Positions 1 to 7,183 of a DNA stretch of 18,330 bases are shown here, one piece after another. The stretch is taken from positions 4,123,747 to 4,142,076 of the forward strand of contig CP070771.1 in assembly GCA_020345785.1 (NCBI GenBank), read 5' to 3'. Numbering within the stretch: position 1 is the first letter of the stretch; each line of letters starts with the position of its first letter. The stretch comes from Desulfobacterales bacterium. Lineage in GTDB: Bacteria; Desulfobacterota; Desulfobacteria; Desulfobacterales; JAFDCJ01. A model generated the notes under the pieces. That model was given only the letters and a program-made list of their open reading frames with translations, ran no database searches and was not told the DNA's origin. The translations under genes and the position numbers were made by a program.

Positions 1-946
1 AGGCGTTTTGTCCAACCCTTTCAGCATCGATATCGACATGGATAATCTTTTGTTGCGGCCCGCCCATCATGGGTTGACGGCCATATCCAACCCATGTTGA
101 AAATCGACAACCGACAGCTATGACCATATCCGCTTCCTGCAAAGCTTTAACGACCGCCTCCCCCCCGAGCCAACCGCCGCCTCCAAAAAAATTCTCGTCC
201 TGCGGACTCGTGCATCCTGCTCCCATGGGAGTTGTCGTGACAGGTATGGCCGTTTCTCGCATGAACCCCCGTAATTCTTCGAGTGCTCCTGATCTCACAA
301 CACCGCCGCCTGCAAGCAGGAGAGGTCTTTCGGCGGCCAGAAGCATCTCATAAGTTCTTTCAATTAAGTTCCGGTCAGCTCTCACTTTTCCGGAAAACCG
401 AGAGCTTTGTGGCTCCGGTAAGTCGTCAATCTTGCCCTTTTTGAACATAATATCAGCCGGGATGTCCAGATGCACCGGGCCTGGTCTTCCATTGTAGGCC
501 ATTCTCACGGCCGTTTGAAAAAGCTCAGGAATTCGGTTCCAATCGTGAATTACGGCATTCCATTTTGTAACGGCACTATACAATTGCTTATGGTTACCAT
601 CCTGCAGGCCACCAATAAAAGGGTAGGTACAGAATGTCTGATTGTTGGGTGTGATGGCCAGAAGGGGTATACTATCGGCATATGCTGCCGCAACGCCGGG
701 CAGCATGTTGGTTGCTCCCGGCCCGGTGGTCCCGAAGCAAACACCAATCGTGCCAGTGAGTCGCGAAGTGGCATCCGCCATATGAGCAGCATTTTCTTCA
801 TGTCTTGTCGTTATGACTTCCATTCCTTCTTCCTGACTGACGGCTTGGATGAAAGGGAAAAGCTGTCCACCGGGCACTCCGAATATATATTTTACTCCCT
901 CCTTCTTGAGCAGCTTTGCCAAAACTTCTCCGCAATTAAGTTCCAT
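1..946 (-). CDS. Thiamine-diphosphate-dependent enzyme, acetolactate synthase-like large subunit (partial; C-terminus beyond the left edge)
   Basis: Reading the minus strand from an ATG at 946 gives 315 uninterrupted codons running off position 1. An AGGAGG ribosome site (953-958) sits 6 bases upstream and fixes the start. The N-terminal Pyr domain carries the cofactor-activating glutamate in TTRHEENAAHMAD (Glu50), followed by the GPGATN motif (about residues 75-80) and IPLLAITP. A hinge (DIPADIMFKK) leads into the central Rossmann-like domain (about residues 195-300, with LLLAGGGVVRSGA and MVIAVGCRFS). The cofactor-binding GDG domain lies outside the window. This order is that of the COG0028 group (acetolactate synthase, glyoxylate carboligase, sulfoacetaldehyde acetyltransferase and similar). 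They decarboxylate a 2-oxo acid and transfer the C2 unit to an acceptor. The substrate cannot be read from this half. It lies 327 bp downstream of a PLP enzyme gene on the same strand, and no regulatory small subunit is visible. Confidence 0.93.
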   Translation of the reverse strand, partial: MELNCGEVLAKLLKKEGVKYIFGVPGGQLFPFIQAVSQEEGMEVITTRHEENAAHMADATSRLTGTIGVCFGTTGPGATNMLPGVAAAYADSIPLLAITPNNQTFCTYPFIGGLQDGNHKQLYSAVTKWNAVIHDWNRIPELFQTAVRMAYNGRPGPVHLDIPADIMFKKGKIDDLPEPQSSRFSGKVRADRNLIERTYEMLLAAERPLLLAGGGVVRSGALEELRGFMRETAIPVTTTPMGAGCTSPQDENFFGGGGWLGGEAVVKALQEADMVIAVGCRFSTWVGYGRQPMMGGPQQKIIHVDIDAERVGQNA

Positions 947-1273
947 AACGCATCCTCCTTTTCTAATGGATTGCAGGGAAAGATTACGTAATAAAGATCT
1001 CGGTTATGCCAAATTCTTTAATGGTTCGGCTTAGGATTCAACCAAAAGCGCCGGCAAATATTTCGATAACGTTGATGATCTGACTTGAGTTGAAATAGTA
1101 GTTCGCTGATCGAAAATCGTTTTTCGGGTGCGGATAAAGCGTAAATTGAATAGAGATTGATTAGAGAGATCAACTGTCGTCGGGAATAAGGAAACGTCCA
1201 AATAGACACGCACCACTTCCGTCCAAATACCCAAGGCCGCATTAATTGTCAATGGTGATTTTTGGATTGAACC
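947..1273. other. Intergenic gap between two minus-strand genes
   Basis: These 327 bases contain no gene I can support. The only open frames (minus strand, 1018-1252) give unconvincing proteins. A short hairpin with a 6-bp stem, CGAAAA/TTTTCG, lies at 1111-1125. On the minus strand a weak promoter candidate for the downstream gene starts with TTGGCA near 1010-1020, but its -10 is poor. No U-tract terminator is evident for the upstream PLP gene. Confidence 0.5.
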
Positions 1274-2392
1274 TTAAACAGCTTCCAGCGCCTGCCCAAG
1301 ATCCTCAATCAACACATCCACATTTTCAATGCCGACCGAAAGGCGCACCAGGCTTTCGCTGATTCCAGCTTTGGCCCGATTTTCCGGACTCAATGCGGCA
1401 TGGGTGTTGGTGATGGGTTGATTGGCCAGACTCGAAACGCCTCCCAGGCTGGTTGCCAGCTTTATCACCTTCAGCGTGTCCATAAATTGCTTCGTGTTGT
1501 AAAAGTCGCCGTTCACTTCGAAACTGAGCATGCCGCCGAAACCACTCATCTGCCTTTTGGCGATCTCATGATCGGGGTGGGAAGGCAAGCCCGGGTAGTA
1601 AACGGTTTTTATTTTTTCGTGTTCTTCCAGAAATGCGGCAATTTTCATGGCACTTTCGTTCTGACGCTGTATTCGAAGCTCTAATGTTTTCATCCCCCGC
1701 AGTGCCAAAAAAGCGCTCATCGGATCCATTACGCCGCCCAGTATTTTACGATAGGTCCAGATTTGGTCAAAATGCGTGTTATTGCAACAAACAAATCCTG
1801 CAGTGATATCGTGGTGGCCACCGAGATATTTCGTTGCGCTGTGGATGACAATATCAACGCCGTAAGCAATCGGCCGCTGGTTGACCGGGGATGCAAAGGT
1901 TCCATCAAGCATCACAATTGCACCCTTCTCATGGGCCGCTTCAGCCAACGGTTTGATATCCGCGATCCTTAATAAGGGATTCGTGGGGGTCTCAAGATAT
2001 AGGACCGAACCCCCTTTTTTAATTTCATCCAGAAACTGGTCGGTCTTCCAGCAATTAATAAAAACCGGCTCGACATTCAATTTGGTTAACACATCATTTA
2101 ACAACTCAAAGGTTCCGCCGTATATCTCCCGGGATGCAATCACTCTGTTGGCGGATTTTATATGGGCCATCATCGCTGTGGTGATAGCCGCCATGCCGGA
2201 GCCAAAACCCAGGGCCTTGTCGTAGCCTTCCATTGCGGCGAGTTCATTTTCTGCCTCAACAACCGAGGGATTATCCCACCTGGAGTATATATAGCCGCTG
2301 CGATTTTGCACCACATCGATCAGATCATCCGATTTATCGAATTTATAAGTTGCAGTCAGGTGCACCGGTGGTATCACAGGTCTTCCTTTCAC
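1274..2392 (-). CDS. Cys/Met metabolism PLP-dependent enzyme (cystathionine gamma-synthase/lyase type)
   Basis: This 372-residue protein is a fold-type I PLP enzyme of the trans-sulfuration family. These enzymes perform gamma- or beta-elimination or replacement on homoserine esters, cystathionine, cysteine or methionine. Visible signatures: YSRWDNPS (36-43, phosphate binding across the dimer), the active-site Tyr91 in EIYGGTF, DGTFASP (163-169) with the pyridine-nitrogen Asp163, the PLP Schiff-base Lys188 in SATKYLGGHHD, and SLGGVSSLANQP near the C-terminus. Gly, not Cys, follows Tyr-Gly (YGGT), arguing against a classical methionine gamma-lyase. The start is a GTG with AAAGGAG upstream. An in-frame TAA lies 14 codons before it, so the N-terminus is truly short, lacking the roughly 20-30 residues that usually precede the IPP motif. 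Exact substrate is uncertain. It is divergent from the tetR gene; whether that regulator controls it is unknown. Confidence 0.9.
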   Translation of the reverse strand: MKGRPVIPPVHLTATYKFDKSDDLIDVVQNRSGYIYSRWDNPSVVEAENELAAMEGYDKALGFGSGMAAITTAMMAHIKSANRVIASREIYGGTFELLNDVLTKLNVEPVFINCWKTDQFLDEIKKGGSVLYLETPTNPLLRIADIKPLAEAAHEKGAIVMLDGTFASPVNQRPIAYGVDIVIHSATKYLGGHHDITAGFVCCNNTHFDQIWTYRKILGGVMDPMSAFLALRGMKTLELRIQRQNESAMKIAAFLEEHEKIKTVYYPGLPSHPDHEIAKRQMSGFGGMLSFEVNGDFYNTKQFMDTLKVIKLATSLGGVSSLANQPITNTHAALSPENRAKAGISESLVRLSVGIENVDVLIEDLGQALEAV

Positions 2393-2522
2393 TCGGATAT
2401 CTCCTTTCTCTTGGTTACCGTAAATGGTTTAAAATAATCTGAATTGTAAGTCTTATATATTACAGCCGATCTAAAATGGCAATTTCCTTTAAAATAAAAA
2501 TTTTTCATGTCTAAAAAACCAG

Positions 2523-2549
2523 TTGACAAGTCTTGAGGTTAAATATAGA
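2523..2549 (+). promoter_or_regulatory. Candidate tetR promoter
   Basis: A perfect TTGACA hexamer (2523-2528) is followed after 15 bases by TATAGA (2544-2549). The spacing is short, so the -10 is uncertain. The operator-like palindrome begins 5 bases further on, an arrangement expected for autorepression. No Shine-Dalgarno sequence is seen before the tetR ATG at 2644. Confidence 0.45.
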
Positions 2550-2577
2550 TAAAAAGACCGGTCGGTATATTTTAAAA
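2548..2577 (+). promoter_or_regulatory. TetR-type operator, left copy of an inverted repeat
   Basis: The core AAGACCGGTCGGTATA (2554-2569) is an imperfect palindrome with ACC-N4-GGT symmetry, very close to the NemR-box pattern known for TetR-family repressors (TAGACC-N4-GGTCTA). It lies at the putative transcription start of tetR. Positions 2548-2577 recur in inverted orientation at 3260-3287, just past the 3' end of tetR, matching except for two extra A bases in this copy. Confidence 0.75.
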
Positions 2578-2643
2578 TATTTTACATCGCCAAGAGCCTG
2601 CAAACTTATCATCCATTAAACTAGTCAACTATTCAATCAAATT

Positions 2644-3240
2644 ATGGCAACCAAAGGCACGCAAACCCGGCGAAATATCATTGAAAATTCCTTGCAGCTC
2701 TTTTCGGTGAAAGGTTATTACAACACATCCGTCAGTGACATACTCGATGCCACCGGGTTGACCAAGGGAGGTCTCTACGGCCATTTTGCCAGCAAAGAGG
2801 ATATCTGGTACAGCGTTTATGAGGAAGCGGTAAGTATCTGGAAAGGGATCGTTTTTAAAGGCATCCGCAATGGCGCTGATCCCTTGAAACGGATCGAAAA
2901 ATTTATTGAAAATGACATGCAAGACTATCTGGGAGCCGATGTTTTCGAAGGCGGCTGTTTCTTCCTCAACATGCTGGTTGAGCTTTCCGGCCAGTCTGCG
3001 TCTATGAGCAAACAGATTCTGCGCGGTTTCGTCCGGCTGTCCGGTTTGCTGCAATCCTGGCTGGAAGAGGCCGACCGCAAGGGCATGCTTCAGCAGGGAC
3101 TGGATTTCAAGGAGATCGCCAACTTTATCATTATCTCATTAAACGGTGCGGCGGCGCTTTATATTGCCACAAGAGATCGATCCATTTTGGACCAAACGAT
3201 TCGTCAAATCCATTTTTATATTGAGCAGCTAAAGCGGTAA
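2644..3240 (+). CDS. TetR/AcrR-family transcriptional regulator
   Basis: This is a 198-residue one-component repressor of usual family length. The N-terminal helix-turn-helix spans about residues 8-55: TRRNIIENSLQLF, then NTSVSDILDATGL, then the recognition helix TKGGLYGHF (40-48) and the following SKEDIW. The C-terminal ligand domain contains FEGGCFFLNMLVELSG, a motif typical of the LmrA/YxaF and NemR-like branch; the ligand cannot be deduced. The ATG at 2644 aligns with the usual start of the family, though no ribosome site is visible. Both flanks carry the same operator-like palindrome in inverted orientation, so autoregulation is likely (inference). The expected downstream target is missing; a truncated aminotransferase fragment occupies that place. 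Confidence 0.94.
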   Translation: MATKGTQTRRNIIENSLQLFSVKGYYNTSVSDILDATGLTKGGLYGHFASKEDIWYSVYEEAVSIWKGIVFKGIRNGADPLKRIEKFIENDMQDYLGADVFEGGCFFLNMLVELSGQSASMSKQILRGFVRLSGLLQSWLEEADRKGMLQQGLDFKEIANFIIISLNGAAALYIATRDRSILDQTIRQIHFYIEQLKR

Positions 3241-3259
3241 ACCAGAAATTGCAATTTTT

Positions 3260-3287
3260 TTTTAAAATATACCGACCGGTCTTTATC
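3260..3287 (-). promoter_or_regulatory. TetR-type operator, right copy of the inverted repeat
   Basis: The reverse complement of 3260-3287 matches 2548-2577 throughout except for a 2-base deletion. The core TATACCGACCGGTCTT occupies 3268-3283. Outside it, on the minus strand, lies a TATAAAT stretch (about 3290-3296), echoing the AT-rich promoter side of the left copy. The whole promoter-operator unit may therefore have been duplicated in inverse orientation. Confidence 0.7.
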
Positions 3288-3290
3288 AAT

Positions 3291-3593
3291 TTATACCGGC
3301 CCAAACAAGAAGCCATGCTTGCCGCCCTTGATAGTTACTTTCCAGACCAATTTAACTGGTCGCGTCCGGATGGCGGAATGTTTGTCTGGGCCGAGGGGCC
3401 AAAGGGTCTTGACATGGAGAGGATGTATTGGAAAGCCGTGGAGAAAAAAGTTGCCTTTGTGCCGGGTAAATATTTTTACACGGAGCCGGCCGCGGGAATA
3501 GAAACCATGCGCCTCAATTACACCATGGCAGATGAAGAAACCATAGACTGTTCGATAAAAATCCTTGCTGAAGTAATAAAAAGCGTTACATGA
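3291..3593 (+). pseudogene. C-terminal fragment of a class I/II PLP-dependent aminotransferase
   Basis: Starting at the LYRPKQEAML segment, about 100 codons match the small C-terminal domain of fold-type I aminotransferases of the MocR/LysN-like (2-aminoadipate or aromatic transaminase) kind. Visible marks are WSRPDGGMFVWAEGP, VAFVPGKYFY and ETMRLNYT, whose Arg would bind the substrate carboxylate. The large domain with the Schiff-base lysine, roughly 290 residues, is absent. The frame stays open leftward through the operator repeat to a TTG at 3249, but those residues are only a translation of the repeat. I infer a gene decapitated by deletion or by insertion of the tetR cassette. The remnant has no internal stop, so the event may be recent. 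No ribosome site is seen, and catalysis by this piece is not plausible. Confidence 0.82.
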
Positions 3594-3699
3594 TGTCATT
3601 CGCCAGGGTTGTGTTATTGCGAATTGTAAAGATTATCAATTTCAAGGGGTTGTATTCCAATTCATGCATTAGATAACTTTTTGGTCATATTCCCGTCAT

Positions 3700-3729
3700 T
3701 TGCAGGTTAATTTCCCATACTATTATAAT
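3700..3729 (+). promoter_or_regulatory. Candidate promoter upstream of the sigma factor gene
   Basis: TATAAT (3724-3729) is a perfect -10 element. TTGCAG (3700-3705), 18 bases before it, is a weak -35. It lies about 260 bases upstream of the sigma gene start. Confidence 0.4.
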
Positions 3730-3730
3730 T

Positions 3731-3892
3731 CTATTTAAATATTGTTACTGCCGGATCCCATGTTTTTCCGTCTAATATGTTTAGCATCTTCATCCGGTGC
3801 CGATGGTCAATGTCGATAATTGCCCTGGAGCCGGAGAGGGGTACGGGAATATCGCCCTGCTGCAGGATAACCCGTCCGGCGAACAGGTTCAA
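3731..3892 (-). CDS. Possible small protein, 53 residues, unrecognised
   Basis: A minus-strand frame begins with TTG at 3892, preceded by AAGGA at a 5-base spacing, and ends at TAG (3733-3731). The translation is compositionally protein-like: it opens MNLFAGRVILQQGDIPVPLS, continues GSRAIIDIDHRHRMKML and closes NILDGKTWDPAVTIFK. Codon third positions are mostly G or C, as in the neighbouring genes. I do not recognise a family. Just upstream a second short frame (ATG at 3962, TGA at 3896-3894, 22 codons) almost touches it, so this could instead be one gene broken by a frameshift. It is antisense to the leader of the sigma factor gene. Against it: the TTG start, the short length and the lack of a clear promoter. 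Confidence 0.35.
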   Translation of the reverse strand: MNLFAGRVILQQGDIPVPLSGSRAIIDIDHRHRMKMLNILDGKTWDPAVTIFK

Positions 3893-3989
3893 TTCATTCC
3901 TTGCCGTGCACGCGGGAATGCAATTGACCCTGCCCCGGTATCAGAGTTCTATGATCCGCCATTAACAAGAAACATTAAAAGGGATTCAA

Positions 3990-5423
3990 ATGGAGAGCCT
4001 GGACAGCACTTTTGGACGATCCGGCCTGATGAACAGACGCAGGCCAGAGCAGCGGGGATATCCAAACAGCAATCCTGGGAAGGTTTATACCGCCAGCAAT
4101 TCCAATGACAGCTCCGATTACGAGACCGCTGCGTCATATTTTCGGGAGGTCGGCGCCTTTAAATTGCTGAGCCGAGAGGATGAAGTGCAAATTGCCAAAC
4201 GGATTGAAGCCGGCGAACACATCATCATGCGCGCGCTTTTGCAGACACCGGCCGCAGCTGAACATATTATACAGCTTGGCAGGCAGGTTGAGGAAGGAAC
4301 CGTGGATGCCAAAAGGAGCTTCCGAGCCGTGAAGAATGGTAAAGGCACGCCCGGCGCGGTCGACGCCAACCGTCAATTTTTAAATACTGTAAAACAAATT
4401 AAAAAATTGCACGGCATAAACCGGATTTTTCGTGCTCGACTTATGGCGGATGACCTGGCCGTCGAGAGAAGACGACATCTGCACCAATCGATCAACAGGC
4501 GGTGCAACCGGTTGGCTGATCTCTTGCAAGAATGGCGTATCAATCCCGAAATCATTGAAAGTATGGTTGATGACATCCGCAGCCAGGCTGACCGGATCGA
4601 CGTTCAATCCATTGAACAGATAGAAATAAAGCTTGGCATGAATACTGGCAGACTATCACGAATTCTGGACAGGATCGATTACGGCTGCCGTATGGCCCAA
4701 ACAGCCAAAAACGAATTTGTCACGGCCAATTTGCGTTTGGTTTTCAGAATCGCCCGTCAATACGCGTTCGGTAAATTGCAGCTATTGGATTGCATCCAGG
4801 AAGGCAATCTTGGTCTGATGAAGGCAGTTGATAAATTCGACTTTCGCCTCGGATTTAAATTCAGCACATATGCAACCTGGTGGATTAAACAGGCTATCTT
4901 TCGCGCCATTGACAATCAATCCCGTTTAATTCGAATTCCGGTGCATATGAATGAAAACTTGAAAAAAATTATGCGCACCGCACGTACTTTAGCAACCGAG
5001 GAAAACCCAAGGACGCATGCTGAAGAAATTGCTGCCGAGCTGGATATTCCTCGCGAAGATGTTGATGAAATGCTGAAACTCGATGAAGAACCGCTCTCAC
5101 TGAATGCACCTTTAAGAGAACCGGGCGGGCACGATTGGGGACACCTCATTTCCGACGGAGAGTCCCACGGACCTCTGGATGCGGTCATCAATCGGGATGC
5201 CGGTGAAAAAATTCGAAAAGCGCTGGCTACCTTAAGTCCCCGGGAGGAAAGAGTACTGCGCCTGCGGTTCGGTATCGGAGAAACTACAGAGCATACCCTT
5301 GATGAAATCAGTCGAGACTTTGCGCTAACCCGCGAGCGGATCCGGCAAATCGAAGCCAAAGCCTTGCAGAAGTTACGGAATCCTAAACAGCTTCGACAGC
5401 TGGCATGCTTTATCGAAAACTGA
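3990..5423 (+). CDS. RNA polymerase sigma factor, RpoD-like (sigma-70 group 1/2), without region 1.1
   Basis: This 477-residue protein directs core RNA polymerase to promoters. Region 1.2 is at about 44-80 (YETAASYFREVG, LLSREDEVQIAKRIE). A shortened non-conserved region follows. Region 2 spans 239-322: ANLRLVFRIARQY, LDCIQEGNLGLMKAVDKF, FKFSTYATWWIKQ, RLIRIPVHMNE. Region 3 is about 323-415. Region 4 starts at about 419 and ends with TRERIRQIEAKALQKLRNP, the -35-binding helix. There is no acidic region 1.1 and the length is well below the usual 600 or so of deltaproteobacterial RpoD, so it is probably a second, alternative RpoD paralogue. In region 2.4, Phe replaces the Thr equivalent to E. 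coli Thr440. The ATG at 3990 has an AAAAGGGA ribosome site. It is convergent with the MFS gene, with a hairpin between. Confidence 0.93.
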   Translation: MESLDSTFGRSGLMNRRRPEQRGYPNSNPGKVYTASNSNDSSDYETAASYFREVGAFKLLSREDEVQIAKRIEAGEHIIMRALLQTPAAAEHIIQLGRQVEEGTVDAKRSFRAVKNGKGTPGAVDANRQFLNTVKQIKKLHGINRIFRARLMADDLAVERRRHLHQSINRRCNRLADLLQEWRINPEIIESMVDDIRSQADRIDVQSIEQIEIKLGMNTGRLSRILDRIDYGCRMAQTAKNEFVTANLRLVFRIARQYAFGKLQLLDCIQEGNLGLMKAVDKFDFRLGFKFSTYATWWIKQAIFRAIDNQSRLIRIPVHMNENLKKIMRTARTLATEENPRTHAEEIAAELDIPREDVDEMLKLDEEPLSLNAPLREPGGHDWGHLISDGESHGPLDAVINRDAGEKIRKALATLSPREERVLRLRFGIGETTEHTLDEISRDFALTRERIRQIEAKALQKLRNPKQLRQLACFIEN

Positions 5424-5447
5424 TTCGGCCTCTTTTATTCTAAAATT

Positions 5448-5471
5448 GAAAACCTGGTCCTCTGGGCCAGG
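5448..5471 (-). terminator. Terminator-like hairpin between convergent genes; repeated at 15920-15942
   Basis: CCTGG (5453-5457) pairs with CCAGG (5467-5471). Read on the minus strand the stem is followed by TTTTCAATTTTA, which fits termination of the MFS transcript; on the plus strand only ATTCTTTA follows. The same 24-nt segment, less one C, occurs at 15920-15942 in the same orientation, also between convergent genes. Confidence 0.6.
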
Positions 5472-5476
5472 ATTCT

Positions 5477-6634
5477 TTACTCGCGCCGGTGCAGCGCAAG
5501 CTGGTAACTCTGGAAAATCAGCCCCCCTGCCAGCGCGATTAAACTACTCATCAAAAACAGGGTATGTGAACCCGTAATTTCATATACATAACCATTGACG
5601 AAAAAACCTACCATTAATCCGAGACCGTAACTCAGGGCGTTGTTTACAGCCTGGCCCAGGGTTTTGGCCTGTTCCGGCGCAAGACGATCGATGTAAAGGA
5701 TGCTGGCCATATGAAATGTGCCGTAAGTGACTGCATGAAGGATTTGTGACAGCAGAATGACCACTGCCGACCCGGCAAAAAAAAGGATTATCCATCTGGC
5801 AGCGGCCGTCAGAAAGGAAAAGAAGAGAACATTTTCCAGCGTAAAACGACCAAATATTTTATCGGATTTAATCATGACCAGGATTTCAGCGGTTGATGCG
5901 ACGGCCCAGGCGATTCCAATGAAGGTGCTGTGGTATCCTAAATTTTCCAGGTGAATCGAAAAAAAGCCATAGTAGGCACCGTGGCTGGCCAGCATCAGGA
6001 ACGCGCAGAAAAGAAAAATGATGGCGCGTTTTGCCAACAGTGATTCTGCGCCTTGTGCCAGAAGATCTTTCTTGCGGGTTTCGATGGCGGGGATGCGAAT
6101 TGAGATGGCGGCCAACATCAGGGAGCCGGCTAAAATTAGGATCAGAATGATATCCACCGAGTATAGATCGATTATCTTGCCCAGAACAAGAACCATAAAA
6201 ATAAAGCTGATCGATCCCCAGGCCCGAATCCTGCCGTAGCTTTTCTTCTGGGTGCCCAGCGCATCCATCGTAACAGCCTCTAAAAAGGATATGATGGGCG
6301 CATAAAACATGCCGTAAATTGCCGTGATAATCAGCATCGGCCAGAAATCGACGAAGAACAAATACAGGATCCATATAAATGTGCTGAAAAAAGTGCAGAG
6401 AATATATATTGGCTTGCGAATATTAAACCGATCGGCCAGCGATCCCCAGATCAACGGAAAAAGTACAAGGGCCACGGAACGCAACGCCGAGATGACTCCT
6501 ATTTGAAGGCCGTTGAATCCGAGATGATAGCAGTACAGATTGAAATAAGGCAGAAAGATTCCCAGCACGCCGAAATAGATAAAGTACTGGGAACTGATGA
6601 TAAACTTTAAACTTGACCGCTGCTTTGTTGTCAT
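5477..6634 (-). CDS. MFS transporter, HcaT / 3-phenylpropionate (PPP family, LacY-like) type
   Basis: This 385-residue integral membrane protein of the inner membrane has about 12 hydrophobic segments in two six-helix halves. The first half bears the MFS loop 2-3 signature WGSLADRFNIRKP (63-75). FYAPIISFLEAVTMDAL and YGRIRAWGSISF resemble the PPP/HcaT and MFS_1-like subfamily. The second half has YGTFHMASILYIDRLAPEQAKTLGQAV. Members are proton symporters for aromatic acids or sugars, or are uncharacterised; the substrate here is not predictable. The start ATG is 29 bases after the stop of the upstream hsp20 gene on the same strand, so the two may share a transcript. It ends against the sigma factor gene with a hairpin in the 53-bp gap. 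Confidence 0.88.
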   Translation of the reverse strand: MTTKQRSSLKFIISSQYFIYFGVLGIFLPYFNLYCYHLGFNGLQIGVISALRSVALVLFPLIWGSLADRFNIRKPIYILCTFFSTFIWILYLFFVDFWPMLIITAIYGMFYAPIISFLEAVTMDALGTQKKSYGRIRAWGSISFIFMVLVLGKIIDLYSVDIILILILAGSLMLAAISIRIPAIETRKKDLLAQGAESLLAKRAIIFLFCAFLMLASHGAYYGFFSIHLENLGYHSTFIGIAWAVASTAEILVMIKSDKIFGRFTLENVLFFSFLTAAARWIILFFAGSAVVILLSQILHAVTYGTFHMASILYIDRLAPEQAKTLGQAVNNALSYGLGLMVGFFVNGYVYEITGSHTLFLMSSLIALAGGLIFQSYQLALHRRE

Positions 6635-6663
6635 GTCTGATTGATCCGCTTCCGGTTCAGACT

Positions 6664-7113
6664 CTATTCAACGTTAACCTTGATCGGTTTGGGTCTCTCT
6701 TCTACAGGCCTTGGAATATCGATTCGCAGGATTCCGTCTTTAAATGTTGCTTTGATTTGAGCGGGCTGAATGTTTTGATGAAGTGTAAAGGAACGCTTGA
6801 AGGGTCCGTAGAGGCGTTCCCGGCGGTAGTAATTATCCTCCTTAACCTGGGGATTGGCAAGTCGCTCACCCTTGAGCGTCAAAACATCATCCTTGACCTC
6901 TATCGCAATGTCTGCTTTAGTGACACCAGGCAGTTCAACATCGATTGTAATTCCATTTTCAGTGTCATAAATGTCAACTGCAGGTCTCCAGGCACGCAGG
7001 CCGGACCCATCATCCAGATCTCTTGAACGGCCGAATGATTCGTCAAACATGCGATTGATTCGGTTTTGAAGCTCTGCTATGTCCCGGAACGGATCCCATC
7101 TTACGAGTGTCAT
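6664..7113 (-). CDS. Small heat-shock protein, Hsp20/alpha-crystallin family
   Basis: This 149-residue ATP-independent holdase binds unfolding proteins in the cytoplasm. The N-terminus MTLVRWDPFRDIAELQNRIN is the classic bacterial class A opening. The alpha-crystallin domain covers about residues 43-140, with RPAVDIYDTENGITIDVELPG, LTLKGER, YRRERLYGPFKRSFTLHQNI and the ATFKDGILRI strand holding the conserved G-x-L motif. The tail KPIKVNVE carries the I-x-V motif that docks neighbouring subunits in oligomers. AGGAGG (minus strand, 7121-7126) lies 7 bases before the ATG. A TTGACA occurs at 7179-7174 on the minus strand, but no good -10 follows and no CIRCE or sigma-32 site was recognised. It is divergent from a second hsp20 gene across a repeat-filled gap and is followed closely by the MFS gene. 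Confidence 0.96.
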   Translation of the reverse strand: MTLVRWDPFRDIAELQNRINRMFDESFGRSRDLDDGSGLRAWRPAVDIYDTENGITIDVELPGVTKADIAIEVKDDVLTLKGERLANPQVKEDNYYRRERLYGPFKRSFTLHQNIQPAQIKATFKDGILRIDIPRPVEERPKPIKVNVE

Positions 7114-7183
7114 GGTCTGTCCTCCTGGTCGGAGTCATTGTTTTTTGATCCAACTTAAGCATGCGGATGTGCTTGTCAAGACG

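Larger units (their letters stand above)
3594..3989. other. Gap upstream of the sigma factor gene, with a promoter candidate and a minus-strand small ORF
   Basis: The AT-rich left part (3594-3740) holds a perfect -10 hexamer TATAAT at 3724-3729. The GC-richer right part (about 3740-3960) looks coding in composition and contains the minus-strand small ORF listed separately. If the promoter serves the sigma gene, the mRNA leader would be about 250 nt. Confidence 0.5.

Noticed and set aside
1018..1252. Two overlapping minus-strand ORFs of 73-74 codons in the gap before the ThDP enzyme
   Set aside because: Neither translation looks like a protein family, starts are poor, and the two frames compete over the same bases.
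3797..4108. 103-codon plus-strand ORF overlapping the sigma gene start
   Set aside because: It is codon-aligned with the minus-strand small ORF, so its openness may mirror that frame; it overlaps the sigma gene by about 120 bases and has no ribosome site.
7114..7180. CIRCE or sigma-32 heat-shock element upstream of the minus-strand hsp20
   Set aside because: There is only a 5-bp AAGCA/TGCTT inverted pair and a TTGACA; neither matches the CIRCE (TTAGCACTC-N9-GAGTGCTAA) or sigma-32 consensus.
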